A DNA stretch of 64,000 bases from Hyaloraphidium curvatum (GCA_025558095.1 JAIVFI010000003.1:620001-684000); one strand, 5' to 3'; positions 34,701 through 47,899 are shown, numbered from the stretch's first letter. Numbers and translations: made by a program. The notes: generated by a model not told the origin, from the sequence alone.

Positions 34701-36932
34701 GAATCGCAGGATCATCCCATGTTCCGCAGCATCGCGTCGCTACTTCTTGAGCGCACTCGATCGATTGCCTGGTATGTGGAGCAGGCGTCCTCGCGAGCCC
34801 CACCTCACCTGCTGTACAGGTTCGGGTTCGCCGAGCAAGCCATCAACACCATCTACCTTCTTTGCGACCACCCCGACGTTCTGTGCGGAGACCTTATCAA
34901 GCGGATGGCTTCGGCACTGGTTCCGGCTGGCATTCTCGGAGATTCCGCCATTCACGACGTGCGAGACGCCACCGCCGATGCCCCAAGCCAGGTTTCGTCC
35001 GGTGCTGGCGAGAGCTCCGACGCGAATGCGATCGGCGTTGCTGCATCCGACGCACCGTCTGCCACCAAGTTCGGTTCTTTTGATCTAAGCAAGCTTCTTT
35101 TTGCCGTCGGGCATGTCGCCATAAAGCAGATTGTGCATCTGGAAAACATCGAGACCGAGTGGAAGAGGCGCAAAGCCAAGGGTTGGTGCTGAGCCCGAGC
35201 CCGAGGCCACGCAGTCTGTCTAACGCTATTCGAAGACGAAAGCGAAAAGAAGAAGGCTACTGCTGGCGGCGACGAGATTGAGCAGGTTGTCGGCACCGTC
35301 GATGACGAGTTCTCGGAGATGGTGCACGAGATCCGGGAGAGGGAGCTTCTCTTTGGCGACCAGTCGCTCTTGTCTGCCTTCGGTCCCCTTGTTGCCCACA
35401 TTTGCGCCAACAACCGGACGTTTGCTGTTGGTGATATCGCGCGGCGCATGGGAACCAGCATTGACTTAGAACTTGGCAGGACAATGTGCTGCAAGTCCAT
35501 GCGACTCTTGCGCTCTGCAAGTTCATGTGCGTCAGTTCCGAGTTCTGCGAGTCGCACCTGCAGCTTCTCTTCACGATCCTCGAGAAGACCACGGAGCCCA
35601 CCGTCCGGAGCAACATAATCATCGCGCTCGGCGACATGACAGTCAGCTTCAACAGCCTCATCGATCAGAACATCTCGTACCTCTACAAGCGCCTCAGCGA
35701 TTCGGACATGACGGTCAAGAAGAACACACTCATGGTCCTCACTCATCTCATCCTCAACGGCATGGTCAAGGTCAAGGGCCAGATAAGCGAAATGGCCAAG
35801 TGCCTCGAGGACTCGGACTCCCGCATCAGTGACTTGGCCAAGCTGTTCTTCACGGAGCTGGCGACCAAGGACAATGCAATCTACAACAATCTCCCGGACA
35901 TCATCAGCAATCTGTCGTCTGAAAACGGCGTGGACGAGGAAACCTTCCAAAGCATCATGGCGTTCCTGTTGGAGTTCATCGACAAGGCAAGCTGTGGGCG
36001 ATCGCTGCCGTACTGTCCTGACACACCCTGCAGGAGAAGCAGACCGAAAACATCGCAGAGAAGCTCTGCTTGCGGTTCCGGAACGCAACCTCGGAGAGGC
36101 AGTGGAGGGACATTTCCTTCTGCCTGTCGCTCCTGTCCTTCAAGTCCGAGCGGACGGTCAAGAAGCTGATCGACAACCAGGCCCTCTATGCGGACAAACT
36201 TCATGAAGACGCCGTCTTCAAGCACTTCGAGGATATCATCGGCAAGGTCTGTGTGCGTTCAGTTGTGGATGTGGTCGCCGCTCAACCGCCCAATCCCAAG
36301 GCCCGCAAATCTGGCAAGCAGGAGATGAAGCAGACTTTGGATGATTTCGAAGGACAGCTCAACGAATTCCGGGCCAAATGCTTGGAAAACCAGGAGGCTC
36401 TCACGAACGCGGATGCCACGGGTCGCATTGCGCAGCTGGGTGAGTCTGAATGGAGCTCGTCCCGCGCACCGTTGACCAACGCAAAATCAGGACCCGGAGA
36501 TCTTGCCGATACGATACACCAGCTGAATCGGTTGAAACTGGCAAGTGTACCCAAGTTCGAGCGGTGTTCGGGTATCTGATGCGCGCTCCACAGACCGATC
36601 GGTCCGCTGCGGCAAAGAAGGAAGTCGCGCGGTCCCGCGCAAAGACGGTGGCGAAGGCCAAGCCAGCTGCGAAGGTCCGGCGAAGACGTGCCGATAGCGA
36701 CTCGGAGGAAGATCCCGAGGAGGCCGACGATGCACCCAAGAAGGCCGCCGGCAAAAGAAAGGTCCTTGGTGAGATCCAAAACACGAACGACAGCGATCAG
36801 GACTCCGGCATCGCACGTAAAAGGTGCGTGCATTCGCATGCACCTTCGCCCGCTGCTGACAGGGAGGCGCTTCTCAGCACCCGGAACCGTGCGCGACGGA
36901 GAGCCTATGTGGAGAGTGATGAAGAGGAGTGA
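31702..36932 (+). CDS. CND1: Condensin complex subunit 1 (Cnd1/Ycs4/NCAPD2)
   Basis: HEAT-repeat subunit of condensin, needed for mitotic chromosome compaction. The protein starts MEDSEFQLHEELLKLAD. Helical repeats typical of Cnd1 follow: LPLDTVYAILGLCVKRYNHA, VRSKVLQVVQNLV, SNVRRNAIRTLSLLVNNHP, DQNISYLYKRLSDSDMTVKK, NTLMVLTHLILNGMVKVKGQ. The last is the highly conserved Cnd1 HEAT core that binds histone or kleisin. The tail is basic and acidic (RARRRAYVESDEEE) as in the family. More than ten short introns are present, for example 32777..32825 and 33301..33354. Some exon borders around 31830-32460 and 34370-34600 are unresolved. It converges on the kinesin gene with 66 bp between stop codons. 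Confidence 0.9.
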
Positions 36933-36998
36933 TCGTGAATTACATTATTGTGGTGAATGGGTATGCTTTGTACATGGTTGATGGTATTGCGGGTATTC

Positions 36999-39856
36999 TC
37001 AAAACGTCTCATCGTCCTCGTACGACTCCGGGTCGTCCCCAGAAACTTCGACACCGGCCAGTGATCCCTCTGACGGAACAGCAAGCCGCGCAAAGCTCGA
37101 CATGAGCCCGTCCAACATCATCCGATTGTGGTGGAGCTGCGATTCCTGTGCAAGAATCGAGCTTGAGGTCAGGCGGAGCGAGGGCCCTGGGCCGTCCGCC
37201 GCCGGAGAGAGAGCAGAGGAGCTCGAAAGCAGGGGATCCATGCGTTCCTGGAGCGCTTTCATCTCCAATGTCCGCTGCGCAAGCATCTCCTCTCGATGAG
37301 CGAGTAGGGACTCGAGACTCTTTGAACGTTCCTGGAAGCCAGCGAGGCGACTGGCGAGTTCCACGAGCTTTTGATCCTTGATTGCGGAGTCGGCCAGGTG
37401 TGCATCATACTCTTTGCGTGGCACTGTGATCACTTCTCCGGCGTCCTTACCGTCCGGCAACCGGCCATCCAGGTCGGCCATCGGGACGTCGATAGTACCA
37501 AGCTGGACGGCGAACGCCTGGAATGCGAAGCGTCATCAGCAGCTCCTCGAGAGGAACGTAGGGCGCATCCTTACCTGAGCTGTAGGTAGGTCTCCTTGAC
37601 GTGCGGCTTGAACAACAGCTGACATCCGCTGCACGAGGGTGCGCAACCCGTCCACCTCGCGCTGAAGATTCGAGATGACGCTGTCCCGATCAGCTATCGT
37701 GTGCTTCAGATCCAGGACCTTCTGGAAGGTTTCGACTTCGGCAGCCATTTCCGACACAGAAGGTTTCCGCGTCTGAAAAGTCGGGGTCAGAATACGCCTG
37801 CTAACTTGTGCAACCCAGGCCCACCAGCGCGGCTTGAGGGTTGATCGACGAAGCTGATGTGCCAAACGGTGCCCCATTCTCCAGCAGGGTGCGCGCCTGC
37901 ATGCCCGAGGACGTCAAGATCATCTTTTGTAGATGGTCGATGCGCTCTTTCAACGTCGTCCGGATCATTTGTTCCTCGACGATCTGCCTCTCGAACCGCC
38001 GCTTTTCCAGCTTCAGTTCGTTGTCCTTCATCGTCTCGATAATCGCCAGCTTGTGCCGCAACTCGGCAATCTCGTTGCGGTACTTTTGGATCAGGGCTTT
38101 ATCATCGAGGATGCGGTTCGCCTTCGCGTTGAGCACCACGTGCTTGACGCGAGCTGCAAACTTGAGCGTGTTGTTTGACTCCTCGAAGGACGAAGCCGTG
38201 GGTCTGTTGGACGACAGCTGTAAGCCGAATCGCAAAGCAGGAAGCGGGGGGAGCTTACGAGACTGTGCAAATGACGGAGATCTTGGCGTTTCCGGATAGC
38301 GAGCTCTGAAGGATCCGCGTGAGCTTGGAATCGCGGTACGGGATGTGCCCCAGCGCAGCCAAAGCCGTGGAGCTTGCACCGCTTGCGGCGACTTTGGGTG
38401 CTTCCGTGAGCCGGCTGATGACCGTCCCCAGGGTCAAGAGGGACTTGTTGATGTAAGCACCCTCTTTGCGCCTGTCGGCATCCGTTGCTGCCTTTTCCGA
38501 TCCAGCGAGGTCGATCAGGTTGAGTTGGGAAACGCGAACTGTCCCGTCTGCCTTTGCAGAAGCACCGTGTGACGGCAGCAGCGGAGATGACTTCGTTGAC
38601 GACTGCGGGGTGTTCTGTTCTCGCGACTCGATGACCATTTGGAAGATGGTGTGCGATCGGCTGGAGTACTCGTTGTAGTCCGTCGTGCTAGTGTGCCTGT
38701 TGATCTCTCCGCGCTGGATGACCTGCAGCACCTGCTTCGCGCTCGTTACGATTTCCTCCTTGAGTGGACTGACGTAAACGCCTCGCCGCTTGTCTTCGAG
38801 GATGCGTAGGTCCGTGAAATCGGGCTGCAGCAAGTCCCGAATCTGCTCGTTGTAGATCTCCAGGTACGAGACGCGCACGAGGTATTCTTTGGCATCGTTG
38901 CGCTGCAGACGAATGTACTCGAACACGTCGTCCACCGCCTGGGGAATGATGCCCGGCTGATCGTCCATGCCGGTCTTGAGCGCGGAGGCATGCTGAGTCA
39001 TGGCGGAGTTCAGCTCCGCAAACCCAAACCCACCATGGTGTATGTCTTGCCCGATGCTGTCTGCCCGTATGCAAAGACGGTGACGTGGTATCCCTCCATC
39101 AGATCTGCGTGCGTGCATCATGTGAGCATGTTATGGACTGCCAAGCGGCCAATCTGCTCACAGGGTATCATGTTCTTGACGCTCCTGGCATAGGCTTCCT
39201 CGTTGTCTGACCCTTGAAGAACCGAGTCTGGCGAACGCCACAGGTTAGTCCAGAACATGGCCCATGCAAGCTTCACATAGCCTACCGTAAACGTACTCGG
39301 AATGGGATCTGCGGTTCAGGTCCGCAAAGACGGGATCCAAACGAATCTTCTGCTCCCCGTCCACCGTCCATACGAGCTTGTCCGCAACTTCGGCAAAGTT
39401 CGGCGGCCTGATGCGAACAGTGACATTGCAATTGTCGTCCTTGGCAGCCTGGGACAAGCTGGCGGCCGCCAGCGCCGTCGGGTTTGCGAAAGACTGGTTC
39501 CGCGAAAGCGTGCTTCCCGCTGTGGGAGAGGGCTGCGACCCAGCGCTCTCGGAAGCCGCGACTTTCCTCTGTAGCATTGGGGATCGGAGCGCCGAGGATC
39601 CTGTGCTCAGGGTGGAGGACGATTCTCCGGAGGAGGGCGAAGGCGACGAAGGAGAGAGGGGTAGAGCGCTTTTCCTAGCGCCAGATGTTGAGGAAATGCT
39701 AGATGGCGCCACAGAGCGTACGGCACTCGAGCTCGTAGGCCGCGGCAGCGAAGTACCAGTCCGAGGGGAGCCCGTCGCGATGCTGAGCCTCGAACTACCC
39801 GCCGCCGGCCCGATCGGCTCGGCGTTGAAGCTAGCTCCAGAGTCAGTCCGCTGCAT
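36999..39856 (-). CDS. Kinesin-7 (CENP-E/Kip2-like) motor protein
   Basis: Plus-end microtubule motor. The N-terminal ~140 residues are Ser/Pro-rich. The motor then begins NVTVRIRPP, with P-loop [30 protein letters not shown], switch [10 protein letters not shown], switch [11 protein letters not shown] and [18 protein letters not shown]. The neck [11 protein letters not shown] followed by [19 protein letters not shown] is characteristic of kinesin-7. Coiled coil follows, ending in an acidic tail (SYEDDETF). Introns are numerous; one immediately follows the P-loop at about 39033. The start at 39856 is the first ATG of the frame carrying the motor N-terminus. Whether it acts at kinetochores or on astral microtubules cannot be read from sequence. 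Confidence 0.87.
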
Positions 39857-40274
39857 TGCGTTCCGCTCCCGCTACAGCCGTCCAGCGGCACCTTCCGCGA
39901 CTTTAGCGACGCTAGACTCCGGGCGTGCGCACCGTTCAAGCGCTGGCAACCCGCTCCGAGTGCAAGCAAACAGCGATGCGAGAGCTTCGCCGCCGCGAAA
40001 CGCCTCTTCTTTCAAAGAAGCGGCGATTTCGGGCGGAGAGCCACCGCAACGGGCGGGGCCTTGGGAGCGTTCTGCGCCGAAGCGTGTGTTTGTATGGGGG
40101 ACGGGCCGGGACCCGGCCGATCAACCCCGCCGTCGCGCTGACGGCCTTGTGAGACCGATCTTTGCCTGTGCGGATTGTTCAATTTGTTCATCGCCAACGT
40201 ACAGTATCTACAGACATAGAGGGGATATCATTGGAGACGGCAGTTGGGGGGTTCGACGTCTGGCAGCTTGGAAG
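39857..40274. other. Intergenic, kinesin promoter and NC2-beta 3' side
   Basis: 418 bp. Several overlapping frames are Arg/Pro-rich shadows. No RNA gene or conserved motif is recognised. Confidence 0.45.
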
Positions 40275-40944
40275 CTACAGGCCGGCTTCTCCGCCCGAGC
40301 TCGATGCCGCGGGGGGTGCACCGAAGCTGCTCTGGCCTTCATTGAAGGCCGCTCTCGCTTGCTGGAAGAGAAGCTGCTGTTGTGCCAGGAGCTCCTCCTG
40401 CGAAAGCCCCGACTTGTCCAGCTTCCTCGACGACGCCTTACCCTGGCTCTCCTGTCGGGGTCCACGAGTCAAGCTCGGCAAATAGCAGTCCTCGAAGGCA
40501 GTTTGCCGACCTTCAAAGTCTTCTGATGGTCCGCATAGACTTCCTGGAGCTCCGGCACGTACTCCCCGAACCCGAGCTCCTCCAGGGCCGTCATGATGTG
40601 ATCTCCTGTGATGGTTTTCTTCTGCTCCTTGTCGCAGACGCTATTGGCCTGCATCGTCAGCAGGTGGACGAACTCTGTCGAGCCGCGTTCGCCTCCGTCA
40701 TTCGCGCCTACGCGTCCAGGCGGCCAAAAGTCACCTGTACAGCACTCTATGAGCATGTCGCGGGTCTCCTTCGTGCACGTTATGTTCGGAGGCAGCATCT
40801 CCTGAATGAGCTTCGTGACGGTCGCTGGAGGTCGCGAACCGCTTAGCGGGGAGTCGACTCGAGCCAGACGGAGGGCGGACCCTTTGGCAGCGAAAGCTCC
40901 TCTTCCGCCGGTCCTCCGCCCTTCTCAAATTCGTCGTCGGACAT
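40275..40944 (-). CDS. NCB2: NC2-beta / Dr1 TATA-binding protein-associated repressor
   Basis: Histone-fold subunit of negative cofactor 2, which dimerises with NC2-alpha and binds TBP on promoters. MSDDEFEKGG opens the protein. The histone fold then runs KLIQEMLPPNITCTKETRDM, ECCTEFVHLLTMQANSVCD, EQKKTITGDHIMTALEELGF and GEYVPELQEVYADH. The C-terminal LSQEELLAQQQLLFQQAR matches the Dr1 tail. Introns 40826..40880, 40675..40734 and 40452..40510 restore frame. The Met at 40944 was preferred to the more upstream ATG at 41031 because Dr1 proteins begin close to their acidic lead-in. Confidence 0.92.
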
Positions 40945-41102
40945 GGTTCGGCAGCCCCGTCCCCGCGCGGTTAGGGGCGTGATTGCCGCCCTGATTGCAC
41001 AAGGGATGCCGAAGACACACTGACACCTCACGCCGTCGGCGCAATCGAGAAGTCGTCACAGGTTTCCATGCAGTTCAAGTGAATACAAAGCAGCATAAAT
41101 CA

Positions 41103-44100
41103 TCACCACAATCCCAGGGCCGAGCCGATCGAGTTTGCCGCCGCGGAAACAGGGTCCCCGTCTCCAACGGACGCCTTCAACCGGTTAGCCTCGTTTCGCG
41201 TCAACTGCAAGATGTTTGTCAAGACGAGCACCAGCTGTGGTCGCTCTGACGGGCTCTCCAAGAACTGGAGCAGCACGTTCTTCAGGTACCTGTTGAGGGC
41301 AGCGTCAGGCGCCGGTCCACGATGTTTCACCGCGCAAGACTCACTCGATATTGAGGTTGGCGCGTTTGTCCGCGCGATCCATCGACCGGATCTCCTCCTT
41401 CAGGAGAGCTTCTTGCTCCATGAGTCGGGTGACCTGGGCCTCGCTCTCGTTGAGAAGCTCGGCCATGTGCGCCAGCTTGGCGGCAAACTCTTTTTCGCGC
41501 GAGGACATGCCCGGCCCTTGCGTCGACGACGTCACCGAGTCGATGCTATCTCGTCGCGACAAAAGGTCTTGCAGCGACGAACCTGATTGATTGCACAGCG
41601 ATGAGACCAGATTTCCACGATTCGATGCAAGCGAGTACCTTGCTGGCCCCTCTTTGCCGATTGTCCTGCAGCGGCCGAAGAACCCGAAGCGTACTGGTAC
41701 GGAGGCGGGGCAGCGGCAAAGGGGCTGGATGGTTGCACGCTCGAAGCCGAAAACAGCCCCTCCTCGCCCGCATTCCTTTGGTGACCCGCAGCAGCGACAG
41801 CCCAGGCCGCTGCTGATCGTTTGGTTTCGTCCAGCTCCTTCCTAAGCCCCGTAATTTCGTCACGCGCGGCCGTGAGCTGCGAACTCAGTCCTTCCGAAAT
41901 GGCCCGAAGGCTGCCCGTTTCGTCCTCCTTCTGCCGCAGAGCCTGGCCCGCATCCTGGAGCCTAGCATCCATGTCCTTTCTTGCGGAGACCAGTTTCGCT
42001 TCCCATTCCGCGTCCCGCGCGCGCAGAGCTTCGTTTGCGCGCGCCTTGTCCAGCTCCACGGTGTTCCGGAGCGTTTCGAACTCCTGGCGGGCAACGCCAG
42101 CATCTTTGCCAAGGTTCTCCAGGGAGCGGATGCGGCCCTCGAGGAGCTCGATGCGGTCGAGGGAGGCGGAGAGCTCGGCTTCTGCAGCGGCCGATCGCGC
42201 GACCGCGGCCTCCAGTTCGTTCCGCTGCTGGCTCCTTTCCCTCTCCAGCCTCCCCTTTGCTTCCTCGAGCTCCGAGATCCTGGCTTCCAGTGCCGTCGAC
42301 GAGTTCTGCTGCAGCGCCACCGCAGCCTTGACCTTGTACTTTTGGAACTCTGAACGCGCCATGTTCAAGTCGGTCTGAAGCTGGCGGTTCTTGCCTTCGA
42401 GCTCAACAAGCATGTTGTCCCGAAGCTCCCGTTCGTCCGCAAGCTCGCGTTCCAGCCGGTCGAGCTCGGCTAACAAAGGGTTCTTAAAGGACGTCGGGTG
42501 AGAGGCCGCTGCACCAACCTCTGAGACTGCGTCGTTCCGCATCGACCTGCCGCAAGTCCTCCTCCTTGGCTTCCACCTCGCCAGCAAGACGTTCCTTCTC
42601 CTTTTCCGCGGCGGCGAGCTTCTCGCGCGTGTCGGAGATGTTCTTGTTCGCCTGCCCGAGTATGGCCTTCATCTTCCTGAACTTCTCCTCGTGCTCAGCC
42701 TTTGCACGCTCTAGGTCCGACTTAAGGGTCCCCATCTGCTCTTGCTGCTTGCTGATGGTGTCCGTCCGGGCCTTTATCTGCAGAGAAAAGTCCCGCACCT
42801 GTTCCTCCAGCGTGAAGTTGCGCGTCTCGAGCTCCCGGAGCCGGGTGGAGGACGCCTCGGCCGTAACCCCCGCCGTCGCCCCTGCGTCCGCCGGAATCGT
42901 CCTGGCATCGTCCAGGAGCCTTTCGAGCTCCGCTATTCTCCGCTGTGCTTCCTCCTGGGCATCGGCAAGAGTCTTCGAAGCCGCCTCTTCCAAACGTCGC
43001 TTCTCCTCCTCCCAGGCACCAGCTGGAGACTCGTTTTGGCGAAGATCTTCCACAAGGGATTTGAGATCCCGGATTTCCTGCTCAAAAGCAGAAATGTCGC
43101 GAGCGGCACTGTAGGGCGGAGGAGCACCATCCGTCTCATGCTTCTCATCGTCCACAACCGGCTCGGCAGAGGCAGCGGCTCGCTGATCCGCCTCCTTGGC
43201 AGCACCTCCGTTTCGCAGCTCTTCGATGCTCTCCTCCGCGCGTCGAAGGAGTTCCTGGTGGGTAGCAAGCGCCGAGATGTTCTGCTGCAGCTCCTCTTCG
43301 AGCTGTCGGATACGCTTCAATGCATCATCGTGCTCCTCGACGGACGGGGACGCCCGGTCCGCGAGCGAAGGTGCTGTCGATTTGGATCTGGCAAGCTCGT
43401 CGCGCGCTTCTTCGAGCTTCCCCGACAAGTCATGCAAGCGTTCGCGGAGCTCCTGGGCCTCCGTGTCCTTGGCAGCTAGTTGGTCGGCCATCTGGCTCAG
43501 AGCCTCGGGTTCAGGAGTCGGGGGACTCGACGCATCCGGGAAGTGAGCTTTCGAGAGTGCGTCGGCAAGCCGCGTTTCGGCCTCCAGGAGTCGACGCTGC
43601 AGGACCTCCACCGCAGCCTCAGATTCCATTCGGGTCCGCCCAAGTTCGTGCGCGGCCGCTTCACAATCCAGACGCGTCCGCGACAGCTCTTCCTGAACTT
43701 CTTCAAGCCTGCGCTGCAACTGGACTGCCTTTTCGGACAGCTTGGAAACTCTGTCCATGGCCTCGTCCCGCTCCAATGCGATCGCATCCAGCTTCGCTCG
43801 CAGCTCTGCCGTTTCGGGCTCCGGAGGTGCCCCACTGCCGAAGTCGGTTTGAGCATCTGCGCGCCGTGCCGCCTCCAGCTCGCCGCGCAGTTCGCGAAGT
43901 TCCGACTCCAGGGCGACCTGCCGCTTATCGTTCTCGCTTCGCTCCTCTTCCAACAGCGCTTCCAGCTCCTTCGCGAGATTGCCGCTGTCGCCGCCCGCGA
44001 CGGCGGCGTTTTCAAGTTCGTCCTGCAAAGCTTTTGCCCGCGTCTCAAACTCCGAGACGCGCGCTTCCAATTCGAGTCGCACTGCCCGAAGCTCCGAGCC

Positions 44101-44997
44101 ATGTCTGGCTTCAGATTCCGCGAGCTGGGACTCCAGCTCCGTGACGCGCACCCGCGATGACGCCCGGTCCGCATCAGCGGCAGCCCTGTCCGAGTCCGCC
44201 TGCGCCTCCATCCCCCGCTGCAAGGTCGAAAGCTTCTCCTCCGCGGCTTCCGCTCTCCGCCGCTCCGACTCGAGCTCGGCAGCTCGGCTGGCTACCAGCG
44301 CCTCGAGTTCCGGAATCCTCGTGTCCTGCGAAGCACCGTCTCCCACATGGGACAAGGGGCTCCCCTGGCCTGGGGACGCGGGCGATGCCGCGTCCGGGCC
44401 CCTCTTCTTCAGCTCCTCGACTTCCTTGGTCAAGGAAGCCAACTTGACGCGGGCTTTCTGCTTCACCAGGTCCAGCTGCCCCGTCGTGTCCTTCAGCTTC
44501 GTCTGGAGAGACGCCATTTGCGACAGAGCGTCGTGCAATTGATCTCGAAGAGCCGTGTTCTCCATCTGAAGGTCTACGAGTACCGCGTCAGCGCCCGCCT
44601 AGGCCGCAGCAGGCCAACAGGGCAACGAACCTCCGAACGACGCGGCCTTCACTTCGGAGCTCTTCCTGACCCCATTGAAAGCAGAGTCGTCCACAGTCCG
44701 TGTTGCCGGCTCTTCCGGGCCCCGCTGCACCGGGGACACGGGGCGAGAGTTCACCGCCGACGGCGCCGGCGACGCCGTGGGTCCCGTAGCAAGCTCTGCC
44801 GCCACCGCCGGCGGGCCATCGATCGGCGCAGCCGTCGGGACTTTCGAGGCCGCCAGCGACGCGGTCGCTTTCAGCTGCTCGTCCAGCGCGGACGCGGCCT
44901 GATTGAGGCCCTCCTTCGCCGTCTCCGCGAGCTTGCTGGCGCCATCCTGGACTTGGTCAGCGAACTGCTTCAGCGCGCTGAGCGACCAGCTTGACAT
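41103..44997 (-). CDS. GRIP-domain golgin
   Basis: Golgi tether recruited by ARL1. The N-terminus is amphipathic (MSSWSLSALKQFADQVQDG), then a Pro/Ala-rich spacer. About 1,000 residues of near-continuous coiled coil follow (heptads such as ELETRNFTLEEQVRDFSLQ and KANLNIE-type charged runs). The end is a GRIP domain: NIEYLKNVLLQFLESPSERP then VLVLTNILQLTRNEANRL. The usual Tyr of the GRIP motif is present in EYLKNV. The intron before GRIP (GTGAGT...CAACAG, about 41285-41340) splits the Glu codon. Others lie near 41580-41640, 42480-42530 and 44570-44620. The first exon ends near 44640, and the coiled-coil exon resumes with MENTALRDQL. Confidence 0.85.
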
Positions 44998-45159
44998 CGC
45001 AGAGTCCGGCCGCGCGAGCGCCGGTGGACGGGAGCGTCGGAAAGTACCCGTCTCGCAACCGTCTCGTCACTTGGGACGGACCCCCCTCCACGCGGACACT
45101 ATTACGGGGCCCCGATCGAGTCACAGACGGTGGGCTCGCATTCGCGAACAATGTACAGA

Positions 45160-46688
45160 TCAAATCTTCCGGATAACGAGGGAAGATGCGCCGCCACCTA
45201 GTGCAAAAGGGTTAGCGACCTCGATGATCGGGCGCATGTTCCGCTGCCCACCTCCGTTGCAGATCGCGGCAGCACCCAGCTCGCCACCCTTGAGCAAGTT
45301 GATGAGCGTGACGATGATGCGAGCTCCGCTGGAGCCGATCGGGTGCCCCAAGCTGACCGCGCCGCCCGCGACGTTGCACTTCTTGGGGTCCAGCTCAAGG
45401 ATCTTCTCGTTCGCCAGGCACACCACGGAGAACGCCTCGTTGAACTCAAAGAGCGAGATGTCGTCCTTCGAGACACCGGCACGCTTCAGCGCGATCGGGA
45501 GGGCCAACGAGGGCGCGATCGTGAACAGCTTGGGGTTCGTTTCGGCGTCGCCCATGCTGATAAGCTCCGCGATCGGCTTCAGCCCGTTCTCCTCGGCAAA
45601 CCCGCGCGTCGTCATCACGAGGGCCGAGGCGCCGTCGTTCAACGTGGAAGAGTTGGCGGCGGTCACGGTGCCTGAAGGGCTCGTCAGAACCCGTGACCGC
45701 GAGGCGCTGTAGCTGCGAACCAACCGTCCTTTTTGAAAGCGCTCTTTAGCTGCGGGATCTTCGAGAAATCGATCTTTTTGTACTCCTCGTCCTCCGCAAA
45801 GGCGACGTCCTTCTTCTTGTCCTTGATGACGACAGGCACGATCTCGTTGGCGAACTGGCCCCGCTTCCACGCCTCGGCCGAGCGCGTGTACGATTGCACG
45901 GCGTGCGCATCCTGCTGCTCCCGAGTGAAGCCGTACTTTTGTGCTGTCTCCTCGGCGCAGATGCCCATGTGGATGTCGTCGTACACGTCCGTGAGCCCGT
46001 CGCGCAGAATGCCGTCGTACATCGTGGTGTTGCCATATCCGTGGCCGCGGGGCACATAGAAGGGGACGTTGCTCATGCTTTCCATGCCTACGAACGAACA
46101 ATGAAAGAGGAAGGGGAATCTTGAGGGCATCGCGGTGCCACGCACCTCCTGCGACGACCACGTTGGCAAGTCCGGCCGCAAGGGTGAGGCCCCCGAGCTC
46201 CACGGTCTTCATCCCCGAAGCGCAGACTTTGTTGACCGTCGTGGTCACGGTCGACACCGGAAGCCCAGCTCCCAGGGCCGCCTGCCGTGCCGGAGCCTGT
46301 CCCATGCCGGCGCTGATCACGTTCCCCATAAAGACCTCATCGACCTGCTCTGGTTTGACCCCGGCCTTCTCCAGCGCCCCCTTAATGGCGATGCTCCCAA
46401 GCTGGGGAGCGGAGAACTTGCTCAGCGCCCCCCGGAAGGTCCCCACGGCGGTGCGGGCCGCGCCGACAAAGACTACGTCCTGGATGAGAGAGCGTAGGAG
46501 AGAATGTTAGACAAGGCGGTCCAGCAGAGCCCCGAAGGCGAGAGAGCGGAGGAGCGTTGCCAAGAGTCCACGAGGCAGCGATGCCGCCACCTGGACCACC
46601 GGAGCAGGAGGGCATGGACACGCACGGTGGGCTTGGGAGAGCCATTGAGGCTTGCAAATGCTCGCTTAGAGACGACTTGACGAGACAT
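45160..46688 (-). CDS. ERG10: Acetyl-CoA C-acetyltransferase (thiolase), likely mitochondrial
   Basis: Condenses two acetyl-CoA to acetoacetyl-CoA, or the reverse. The active site is complete: Cys in NKVCASGMKT, FNEAFSV, GHPIGSSGARI (His) and the second Cys in ICNGGGGAS. Exon 1 (46626..46688, MSRQVVSKRAFASLNGSPKP) is short, basic and Ser-rich, fitting a mitochondrial presequence. The intron 46480..46625 (146 nt, CTAAC branch point) joins it in phase to DVVFVGAARTAVG. Further introns lie near 46086-46145, 45668-45722 and 45182-45238. Cytosolic Erg10 paralogues start directly at the VFIVSAARTP-type strand, so location is the uncertain point; the enzyme is not. Confidence 0.88.
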
Positions 46689-46914
46689 CTCGGCGGTTTG
46701 GAAAAGAGTGTGACGGCGTCGCAGCGGAATTTGCGGCCGTGTCACCACCCCCTCCAAATCCTCGAAGACGGGCGAGGCGGCTTCGTCCGTCACGGAAAGT
46801 GTACTTTTGGAATGCGTACATCGACAAAAACATCACATGATCCAGCGTCAAACGTCCTCCGCCGTCCCCAGCCAAGTCCTCTTGCCCACGTCACGGCGGC
46901 GCGGGAGACGAAGA

Positions 46915-47710
46915 TCACGCGGGGGTGGGAGATGACGGTGCCGAGGGCGGAAGCTCGGGTAATTGCGGCGCTACCGGCTTGTAGCTGCCGGCGCTCATCC
47001 GCGAGATCATGATCCCCACGCCCTCGATCAGGGCAAGGAGGATTCCCCCCACCACCGCCGAACCCATTGCCGTGCGCACGCCACCCCGAGCCGCGAGCAC
47101 CCCGCCAGTCACGGCGCCGCTCATGATAGAGTTCCAAGGGTCCTCGACGCCCCGCACGCCGGCGAAAGCGCAGTCGAACGTGCTGAAGAGACCACCCCAA
47201 ACCGCAAAGTTGCCACCTGGCGTCGAAGTTACGGTGTTTATCAAACGCTTCAAACAAAAAGCAGACTTTCTGCCGCGATTCGTGCTCACCTAGCGTCGGA
47301 GACCGCACTTTGATGGCCGTAATGGCGCCGGGCAACCGTTCGCCGCGGGGCGAGTTCCGGAACCCTTTGAAGCCGTGCCACAGAGCCCCTCCGATAGCGC
47401 CCATGGCAAAAGCGCCTCCGCAGTCTGTAGAGAATCGGGCGCGAGGTTCGGGTGCGGTTTGGAGAGGGTATGATGCCGATTCGCGGGAAAGCGGTGAAGA
47501 CGCCGGTGGCGCCAAAGAACGAGGCCGCGAACATAGTAAGCACCGAGAGCGCCAGAAAGAACAGCAGCACGACGCAGTTTGATGGCGCAAAGCGCCGCAA
47601 TGTGGTAGGGGGCGCGCCAATGAGCCCGCGAGATCTAAAGGTGCCCACCCGCGGAACCCACCGTTCACGATGACATAGGGGCAAGGGTCGCGCGAGTGGT
47701 CCCTGCTCAT
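46915..47710 (-). CDS. TIM17: Mitochondrial inner-membrane translocase subunit TIM17
   Basis: Core subunit of the TIM23 presequence translocase. The start at 47710 gives [17 protein letters not shown], with the conserved CPYVIVND lead-in. Then come [56 protein letters not shown] and [17 protein letters not shown]: four hydrophobic segments with Gly-rich motifs of the Tim17/22/23 family. The two Cys expected for the Tim17 disulfide are visible (CPYV and FDCAF). Introns: 47425..47661 (237 nt) and 47217..47289 (73 nt). The C-terminal ~20 residues are Pro/Ser-rich. Confidence 0.92.
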
Positions 47711-47899
47711 TGTGCTCTGGATCCCTCAAGGTCCTCTGTTCGTTGGTCCGTGCGGGGCCACCCCGAAATGCTTTGTTGATTGCGTGGCGTCGCGGGAATT
47801 GGGCAGCGAACAGCTGCCCAAGTCGCCCTCCGGCCTCTGGCTTGCAGCAGGCGAGATCACGGACACCTCTTTGCAACTAGAGTGCCTTCAAAGTCATCG

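Noticed and set aside
39857-40274. Possible small genes in the kinesin/NC2-beta gap
   Set aside because: Frames are short, Arg/Pro-rich and overlap in all directions; none has a conserved motif.
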